Shown here: positions 1-4,342 of the stretch, piece by piece | Position numbering within the stretch: the first letter of the stretch is position 1 | Layout: each line of letters begins with the position of its first letter | DNA from: JBBQVO01 sp038211505 | GTDB taxonomy: Bacteria > Chloroflexota > Dehalococcoidia > DSTF01 > JACRBR01 | DNA: 5,364 nt | Direction: 5' to 3' | NCBI GenBank assembly: GCA_038211505.1 | Contig: JBBQVO010000215.1 | Span: 1 to 5,364 of the forward strand | Translations under genes and position numbers: made by a program | The notes under the pieces: generated by a model | Told to the model about the DNA's origin: nothing | Database searches by the model: none | Seen by the model: the letters and a program-made list of their open reading frames with translations, nothing else

Positions 1-1434
1 ACCGGCTGCGCGATCACCGGCGGCACGTTCTACAACCCGGCGATCCAGCAGTTCCCGGCGAGCTACAACGGCAAGTACTTCTTCGCCGACTACTGCTCCG
101 GCTGGATAGGTATGTTCGATCCGTCGAACAACACGTCATCCGGCTTCGCCACCGGCATCAGCGCGCCGGTCGACCTGCAGGTCGGGCCTGACGGCAAGCT
201 CTACTATCTCTATCGCGGCAGCGGCGGCGTCCTCGCGATCAACTACACGGCCAATCAGGCGCCGTCGATCTCGTCGCAGCCGTCGAACGTCAGCGTGCCT
301 ACCGGACAGCCGACGTCGTTCACGGTCGGCGCATCGGGCACGGCGCCGCTGACGTATCAGTGGCAGCGCAACAGCGTCAACATTGGCGGCGCGACATCAT
401 CGACGTACACGATCGCGTCGACGATCGCCGGTGACAACGGCGCGACGTTCCGCTGCGTCGTCACGAACGCGTACGGCAACGCGACGAGCAACGCCGCGAC
501 GCTCACTGTGACGGCGCCGAATACGCCGCCGGTCGGCACGATCAGCGCGCCGGCGAACGGCACGCTGTACGCCGCCGGCGACACGATCAACTACGCAGCG
601 ACAGGCGCCGACGCCGAGGATGGCACGCTGCCGGCGAGCGCGTTCACGTGGCAGGTCGTCTTTCATCACGATACGCACACGCATCCGTTCATTCAGCCGT
701 TCAGCGGCGTAAGGTCGGGCTTCTTCGTCATCCCCAACACGGGAGAGACGTCGGCGAGCGTCTGGTACCGCATCCACCTCACCGTCACCGATAGCGGCGG
801 CCTCACGCACGCCTCCTTTGTCGATGTCGTGCCGGGCACATCGACGATCACGCTCGCGACGGCGCGCAGCGGCCTGCAGGTGACGCTCGATGGCCAGCCG
901 CATACAGCGCCCTTCAGCGTGCTCGGCGTCGTCGGCATGACGCGCAGCATCGGCACGTCGTCGCCGCAGACGATCACGGCGACGCCGTGGACGTTCGCCT
1001 CCTGGTCGGATGCCGGCGCAATGACGCATAACATCACGACGCCGGCCGAGAACATCACCTACACCGCAACGTTCAACCCGCAGATCGCCAAGCCCAAGAA
1101 TGAATCGCTGACGCCGCTCGGCACGCCGCAAGCCGGCGGCGGCGCCCTCACGCCGGTCGCAGATTCGTCATCGCTGGCTACGAACGCGGGCGACGGTGTC
1201 GTCGGCGACGTCGCCAACGAACGCGGCCGGCCGCCTGAAAGCGCGATCGAGCCCGGGGATCAGCACTCGCCGCCGAACACGGCCGCTATTCCTGACGCGC
1301 ACGTCGCATGGCAACGATTCGTTGGCCGCTGGCTCGCGCTCAGAAGCGCCGCACCGCGCCGCTTCTGGTGGGATACGTCGCCGCACGGCATTATCACAGC
1401 GCTGCTCCGCCGGACGGCATCGCCAACTCAGTAA
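1..1434 (+). CDS. PQQ-dependent sugar dehydrogenase-like secreted protein, 3' part (5' end outside window)
   Basis: The frame is open from the first base, so 477 residues of a longer protein are visible. Residues 1-80 (GCAITGG, FPASYNGKYFFADYCSGWI, then a VGPDGKLYYL strand) resemble the last blades of the glucose/sorbosone dehydrogenase beta-propeller, a periplasmic or secreted PQQ-type family. Residues 87-171 form an Ig-like domain (YQWQRN, the Trp; FRCVVTNAYG, the Cys). Residues 174-280 form a PKD-like beta domain (TPPVGTI start, LTVTDSGG end) with the His-rich run HHDTHTHP at about 221-228. Residues 281-358 form another beta domain ending FASWSDAGAMTHNI...YTATF. The last 119 residues match nothing I recognise. 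The architecture indicates an exported enzyme with accessory binding domains. The catalytic and PQQ-contact residues would lie upstream and cannot be checked. Family confidence is good; the substrate is unknown. Confidence 0.8.
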   Translation, partial: TGCAITGGTFYNPAIQQFPASYNGKYFFADYCSGWIGMFDPSNNTSSGFATGISAPVDLQVGPDGKLYYLYRGSGGVLAINYTANQAPSISSQPSNVSVPTGQPTSFTVGASGTAPLTYQWQRNSVNIGGATSSTYTIASTIAGDNGATFRCVVTNAYGNATSNAATLTVTAPNTPPVGTISAPANGTLYAAGDTINYAATGADAEDGTLPASAFTWQVVFHHDTHTHPFIQPFSGVRSGFFVIPNTGETSASVWYRIHLTVTDSGGLTHASFVDVVPGTSTITLATARSGLQVTLDGQPHTAPFSVLGVVGMTRSIGTSSPQTITATPWTFASWSDAGAMTHNITTPAENITYTATFNPQIAKPKNESLTPLGTPQAGGGALTPVADSSSLATNAGDGVVGDVANERGRPPESAIEPGDQHSPPNTAAIPDAHVAWQRFVGRWLALRSAAPRRFWWDTSPHGIITALLRRTASPTQ

Positions 1435-1445
1435 GGGCGCCGCCC
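1435..1445 (+). other. GC-only dyad directly after the dehydrogenase stop codon
   Basis: GGGCGCCGCCC follows the TAA stop at once and has self-complementary arms around a central C. As a hairpin it would have four pairs and a 3-nt loop. No T-tract follows, so it is at best a weak or factor-dependent terminator element. Confidence 0.2.
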
Positions 1446-1490
1446 GCTGCGTTCATGTCGCCCGCGACCGTCGCCGCAACCCTTCCCTCA

Positions 1491-1517
1491 CGCCTCTTCG
1501 TGTCCTTCGTGGTTCAA
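1491..1517. repeat. 9-bp-period short repeat (CTTCGTGTC / CTTCGTGGT)
   Basis: Two 9-nt units lie head to tail at 1496-1504 and 1505-1513 and share CTTCGTG, followed by TCAA. On the other strand the element reads as an ACCACGAAGGACACGAAG-type sequence. From memory, close variants are scattered between genes in several GC-rich bacterial genomes, so I take it to be a dispersed non-coding repeat; copy number cannot be tested here. It fills the middle of the 119-bp gap before pdxT. Confidence 0.5.
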
Positions 1518-1541
1518 CCCGGCTCCGCACAAGCTGTCCGC

Positions 1542-1547
1542 TACCAT
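1542..1547 (+). promoter_or_regulatory. Candidate -10 box for a leaderless pdxT transcript
   Basis: TACCAT fits the TANNNT-type -10 hexamer known for leaderless genes in some deep-branching GC-rich bacteria such as Deinococcus. It ends six bases before the pdxT ATG, so transcription would begin at or next to the start codon. This agrees with the lack of any Shine-Dalgarno sequence before the ATG. No convincing -35 box sits at normal spacing, so the call is tentative. Confidence 0.4.
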
Positions 1548-1553
1548 GGCCGT

Positions 1554-2156
1554 ATGGGCCACGAACCATCGATCGGCGTGCTCGCGCTTCAGGGTGACTT
1601 CGCCGAGCACATCGATATGCTGCGCAGTCTCGGCGCACACACGACCGAGGTGCGATTGCCGGCGCAGCTCGCCGATCTCGATGCGCTGATTATCCCTGGC
1701 GGCGAGAGCACGACGCTGACGCGGCTCCTCGATATCTACGACATGCGGGCGCCGATCCAGCGTGCCGGCCTCGGCGGCTTGCCGATCTGGGGCACGTGCG
1801 CTGGCGCGATCGTCCTCGCCGCCGAAGCGACCGACCTCGACCGCCCGAATCTCGCGCTGATGGACATCTCCGTCCGTCGCAACGCCTTCGGCCGTCAGGT
1901 CGATTCCTTCGAGGAAGATCTTCACGTCGAAGGCTTCGGCGCTGCGCCGTTCCACGCGATCTTCATCCGCGCGCCGCTGATCGAACGCGTCGGCGCCAGC
2001 GTCGATGTGCTGGCATCGCTCGCCGACGGCACGATCGTCGCGGCCCGCGAAGGCGCAATGCTCGCGACCTCATTCCATCCCGAGCTCACGCCCGACACGC
2101 GCTTCCACGCGCTCCTCCTCGATCTCGCCCGCACTCACCGCGCGAACAAATCCTGA
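1554..2156 (+). CDS. pdxT: Pyridoxal 5'-phosphate synthase glutaminase subunit PdxT
   Basis: This 200-residue protein has the normal PdxT length. It is a class I glutamine amidotransferase that hydrolyses glutamine and channels ammonia to PdxS, which builds PLP from ribose 5-phosphate and glyceraldehyde 3-phosphate in the cytoplasm. Visible signatures are IGVLALQGDFAEH at 7-19, the PGGEST loop at 48-53, the nucleophile Cys82 in GTCAGAI, VRRNAFGRQVDSFE at 107-120, and the His175/Glu177 pair in SFHPEL completing the triad. The ATG at 1554 is chosen because the GVLALQGD strand begins right after it, as in family members. The frame is open upstream to 1308, but those residues are not PdxT-like. 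No Shine-Dalgarno is seen. pdxS, the usual neighbour, is not in the window and must lie elsewhere. Identification is secure. Confidence 0.96.
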   Translation: MGHEPSIGVLALQGDFAEHIDMLRSLGAHTTEVRLPAQLADLDALIIPGGESTTLTRLLDIYDMRAPIQRAGLGGLPIWGTCAGAIVLAAEATDLDRPNLALMDISVRRNAFGRQVDSFEEDLHVEGFGAAPFHAIFIRAPLIERVGASVDVLASLADGTIVAAREGAMLATSFHPELTPDTRFHALLLDLARTHRANKS

Positions 2157-2182
2157 TTCTCGGGCGCACGCCGCAACACGAG

Positions 2183-2211
2183 TGGGATGCCGATCGGAAC
2201 CCCCAATCCCA
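2183..2211 (+). other. Weak hairpin downstream of pdxT
   Basis: TGGGAT (2183-2188) and ATCCCA (2206-2211) are perfect 6-nt complements around a 17-nt loop that itself contains the palindrome CCGATCGG. There is no T-rich run after it. It could contribute to transcript ending after pdxT, but evidence for a terminator is poor. Confidence 0.2.
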
Positions 2212-2218
2212 TCCGCGC

Positions 2219-2231
2219 GATCTGCGAGATC
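2219..2231. other. Short perfect dyad GATCT-GCG-AGATC
   Basis: A perfect 5-bp inverted repeat with a 3-nt centre lies about 27 bp upstream of the -35 box of the DedA-family gene promoter. Its position would suit a regulator site, but a 13-bp dyad of this size can occur by chance. Confidence 0.2.
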
Positions 2232-2257
2232 CGTGGTTCTTCGCGGGAGTCGCCGCA

Positions 2258-2287
2258 TTGACACCTTCGTACTCGCACGGCTAGACT
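2258..2287 (+). promoter_or_regulatory. Sigma70-type promoter for the DedA-family gene
   Basis: A perfect -35 box TTGACA (2258-2263) is followed after 18 bp by TAGACT (2282-2287), which matches four of six positions of the -10 consensus. Transcription would start near 2294 and leave a leader of about 45 nt before the GTG start. This is the best promoter in the window and suggests the DedA-family gene is transcribed separately from pdxT. Confidence 0.65.
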
Positions 2288-2340
2288 CGGCGAGGCCGTC
2301 GATCGTCGCATTCGCGGCGCGGTGTGGCGGCTCTAGTGTG

Positions 2341-3018
2341 GTGGGTGGTGAGGTTCTGAGCGGCATAGAGAGTTCCCTTCTCGACTTCATTACCGGCGTC
2401 TACAACGCTGTCGGCTGGCCCGGCGTCATCATCATGATGGCGATCGAGTCCGCCGCCATCCCGCTCCCGTCCGAAATCATCATGCCGCTCGCCGGCTGGA
2501 AGCTGATCGAGGCGAAGGGCCGCGGCATCGAGTGGGTGCTTCTCGCCGGCGTCTTCGGCGCCATCGGCAACGTCATCGGATCGTGGATCGCCTACTACGT
2601 CGGCTACTACGGCGGCCGTCCGATGGCCGACAAGTACGGCAAGTACATCCTCGTTTCCAAACACGATCTCGACCTCGCTGACCGTTTCTTTGCGCGCTGG
2701 GGCAACTGGGCCGTCTTCGGCTCGCGTCTGCTGCCCGTCGTTCGCACATTCATCAGCGTGCCGGCGGGCATCTCGCGCATGCCGATCTGGCAGTTCACGA
2801 TATACACGTTCGTCGGCGCATTCATCTGGTCGACCGCGCTTGCGTACGGCGGGTATAAGCTGGGCCAGAACTATGAAGATCTGCGCAGCGCGATGCGGCC
2901 GCTCGATTACCCGATCGCCGCGATCATCGTGGTCGCCGTTGCGTGGTACGTGTATCGGCACGTGAAGAGGGCATGGGGTGACGATCCCGGGTCGGGCGCC
3001 GCTCCTTTGGAACCATAG
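2341..3018 (+). CDS. DedA family (SNARE-associated/VTT domain) inner-membrane protein
   Basis: This 225-residue membrane protein has the size and pattern of the DedA/VTT family, whose members are linked to lipid scrambling or flipping and to proton-dependent envelope homeostasis. Hydrophobic stretches lie at about 25-52 (with ESAAIPLPSE, a re-entrant-type loop holding acidic Glu36 and Glu45), 64-90, 122-142, 151-172 and 190-206. The family signature is FFARWGNWAVFGSRLLPVVRTFISVPAG at 116-143. Arg129 and Arg135 are six apart, like the pair reported as essential in E. coli YqjA; the acidic residues near 36-45 may match its essential acidic pair. The start is uncertain: GTG 2338 and GTG 2341 are adjacent, with GGCGG at 2326-2330 as a possible ribosome site, and there is no ATG start. 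The tail 207-225 is basic, then acidic, and probably cytoplasmic. The substrate is not predictable. Confidence 0.9.
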   Translation: MGGEVLSGIESSLLDFITGVYNAVGWPGVIIMMAIESAAIPLPSEIIMPLAGWKLIEAKGRGIEWVLLAGVFGAIGNVIGSWIAYYVGYYGGRPMADKYGKYILVSKHDLDLADRFFARWGNWAVFGSRLLPVVRTFISVPAGISRMPIWQFTIYTFVGAFIWSTALAYGGYKLGQNYEDLRSAMRPLDYPIAAIIVVAVAWYVYRHVKRAWGDDPGSGAAPLEP

Positions 3019-3046
3019 CTGCCGGGCCTGGCGGGGACCGGCGCGA

Positions 3047-3079
3047 ACGAATAGTAGGCTGGCTCATTCGTGATTGAGC
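3047..3079 (+). other. Two overlapping, mutually exclusive dyads after the DedA-family gene
   Basis: ACGAAT (3047-3052) is perfectly complementary to ATTCGT (3066-3071). GCTCA (3062-3066) is perfectly complementary to TGAGC (3075-3079). The two stems share base 3066 and interleave, so they could not both form. No T-tract follows either. They lie in the 148-bp gap between the DedA-family gene and the propeller gene; the function is unknown. Confidence 0.25.
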
Positions 3080-3112
3080 GCTGACCGTTTGTCGCGGTCG
3101 GGGCGTTACGCC

Positions 3113-3132
3113 AACGGTTCCTGGGAACTGTT
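3113..3132. promoter_or_regulatory. Candidate operator: 20-bp dyad AACGGTTCC-TG-GGAACTGTT
   Basis: Two 9-bp arms are complementary at eight of nine positions around a 2-bp centre, with only the G/T pair at 3116/3129 failing. The centre is too short for a good RNA hairpin, so a site for a dimeric DNA-binding protein is the more natural reading. It lies 34 bp upstream of the propeller gene's ATG. A poor -10-like TGTTAT (3129-3134) overlaps its right arm. No known regulator can be assigned. Confidence 0.35.
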
Positions 3133-3148
3133 ATCACGGACGGGACGC

Positions 3149-3154
3149 AGGGAG
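3149..3154 (+). promoter_or_regulatory. Ribosome binding site of the propeller gene
   Basis: AGGGAG, in the purine run AGGGAGAGTGAA, lies 12 bp before the ATG at 3167. The spacing is slightly long, but this is the only purine-rich Shine-Dalgarno-like run in the region. It decides for the ATG over in-frame TTG codons upstream such as 3074. Confidence 0.5.
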
Positions 3155-3166
3155 AGTGAACGGCCT

Positions 3167-4342
3167 ATGCTCATCGTCCGCGTATTCAGTGCGCTCGCCA
3201 AACCGGCGCTGCTCAGCGGCGCTATCACCGCATCCGCCGCCGGCGGTTGGTTCGCCTACGATCGCTTCAGCCCACACAATCCGCCCTCGGCGTTCCAGCA
3301 GCTACAGACGCAGGGACAGCGGCTGCTGATCAGCGAATTCGGTGACAAGACCGACGTCATCACGGCGATCGATCCCGCCGATACCACGAACGGCCGCGCC
3401 CAGATCGCGACGATCGATCACGCGGCTGGCTGGGGCGTCTTTCCCGTGCTGGCGCCCGATGCCAGAGCGATCGCGTATACGGCGCTTCCGGCCGACACGC
3501 TGAAGCCGTCCGCCGCCGCGCCGGCGCAGGCCGCGATCGTCGGCGTCGGCGGCGATGTCGCACAGCTGGCCGATGATGCCGATCTGCTCGTAGCGCCGAT
3601 TTGGTCGCCCGACAGCGCCTCGATCGTCGTCCGCAAGAACACCCCGTCCGATGACGGCGCCGGCACATTCGAACTGCTGCTCCTCGGCCGCGACGGATCG
3701 CGGGCGACGATGACGACGTGGCGCAGCGCGGCCGTCTTCCCGATCGCCTTCGCGCCGGACGGCGCGAAGCTCTACTTCGCCGCGCTGAGCGCCGCCGGCA
3801 CCGATTTGTACAGCGTCGCGCCCGACGGCAGCGGCGAGACGAAAATCGCGCGCCTCAGCGATCAGGTCGCGCGCGACTGGAAGCTCTCGCCCGACGGCGC
3901 GACGCTCGCGTACTCCGTCGCCGAGAGCGGCGAGACGCCGCAGGTGATCGCGCGTACGCTCGACATCGCCAGTGGCGTCGTCTCCGATGCGCTCGTCACA
4001 TCGATCGAATCGGGCCCACCGACCGTAGCCGGAGCGCGCGGCGAGCTGAACCCAGCGTGGAAGACTGGTGGCGGGCTGACCGTCGCCTCAGTCGGCATCG
4101 ACGGCGGCGGCGCGGCGGTCGACATCGACCCGTCCGGCAACGAATCGGCGCTCACGTCGAACGGCGACAGCATCGATCTGCCGCTTGCCTGGTCGCCCGA
4201 TGGCACATCGCTCGCCGTCCGCGCCGTCGACGGCAAGACGCCGTTCGACGCGCGCGCCAGCCACATCGATCTGCTCCGCGACGGCGCGCGCCAGCGCGTC
4301 TCCGATAGCGCCGACGTCTTGATTGTGGGGTGGACGCGATGA
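3167..4342 (+). CDS. Membrane-anchored TolB/PD40-type beta-propeller protein
   Basis: The product is 391 residues. An N-terminal hydrophobic segment at about 7-31 (FSALAKPALLSGAITASAAG), after a short start with one Arg, would act as an uncleaved anchor or signal peptide, placing the rest outside the cytoplasm. The body carries repeated propeller-strand motifs: LAPDAR at 95, WSPDS at 146, FAPDG at 195, LSPDG at 240 and WSPDG at 342. These are followed by strands such as LYFAAL and LAYSVA. They are typical of WD40-like/PD40 blades as in TolB and the propellers of S9 peptidases. No catalytic domain follows the propeller, so a binding or scaffold role is likely. The ATG at 3167 is preferred because it follows a Shine-Dalgarno-like run and directly opens the hydrophobic segment. 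The stop overlaps the start of the next gene, suggesting coupled translation and a shared envelope role. The ligand is unknown. Confidence 0.8.
   Translation: MLIVRVFSALAKPALLSGAITASAAGGWFAYDRFSPHNPPSAFQQLQTQGQRLLISEFGDKTDVITAIDPADTTNGRAQIATIDHAAGWGVFPVLAPDARAIAYTALPADTLKPSAAAPAQAAIVGVGGDVAQLADDADLLVAPIWSPDSASIVVRKNTPSDDGAGTFELLLLGRDGSRATMTTWRSAAVFPIAFAPDGAKLYFAALSAAGTDLYSVAPDGSGETKIARLSDQVARDWKLSPDGATLAYSVAESGETPQVIARTLDIASGVVSDALVTSIESGPPTVAGARGELNPAWKTGGGLTVASVGIDGGGAAVDIDPSGNESALTSNGDSIDLPLAWSPDGTSLAVRAVDGKTPFDARASHIDLLRDGARQRVSDSADVLIVGWTR
4326..4342 (+). promoter_or_regulatory. Ribosome site and ATGA stop/start overlap coupling the last two genes
   Basis: The propeller gene ends in TGA (4340-4342) and the next frame opens with ATG (4339-4341), giving the ATGA overlap usual in translationally coupled genes. 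The G-rich TGGGGTGGA (4326-4334) lies four bases upstream and could serve as the ribosome site. This is the main evidence for starting the last gene here rather than downstream of the heptad repeats. Confidence 0.55.

Noticed and set aside
397..1131. Long minus-strand frame rich in Arg (244 codons), and similar frames elsewhere such as 2281-2961 and 4795-5325.
   Set aside because: Each is the antisense of a clear + strand protein, has Arg/Ala-dominated composition typical of GC-rich shadow frames and shows no recognisable domain.
1505..1530. GGTTCAACCC resembling a tRNA T-loop.
   Set aside because: The flanks do not pair as a T-stem, no acceptor, D or anticodon arms can be placed, and the sequence belongs to the 9-bp repeat.
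1308..1553. Upstream extension of the pdxT frame to an ATG at 1308.
   Set aside because: The extra 82 residues have no PdxT similarity, overlap the dehydrogenase frame and read through the 9-bp repeat; the family N-terminus begins at 1554.
3117..3128. GTTC-N4-GAAC read as a LexA/SOS box.
   Set aside because: The Gram-positive-type LexA box is GAAC-N4-GTTC; here the half-sites are in the opposite order, and the downstream genes are not DNA-repair genes.
3074..3166. TTG start that would lengthen the propeller protein by 31 residues.
   Set aside because: The extension is Arg/Ser-rich and would precede the signal/anchor segment; the ATG at 3167 has a Shine-Dalgarno-like run and opens the hydrophobic segment directly.
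3361..3480. Frequent CGATCG/GCGATC words suggesting a HIP1-like genome-wide motif.
   Set aside because: Most occurrences fall in frame as GCG-ATC or GAC-GATC type codons in Ala/Ile/Asp-rich protein, so codon use explains them; no count against expectation could be made.
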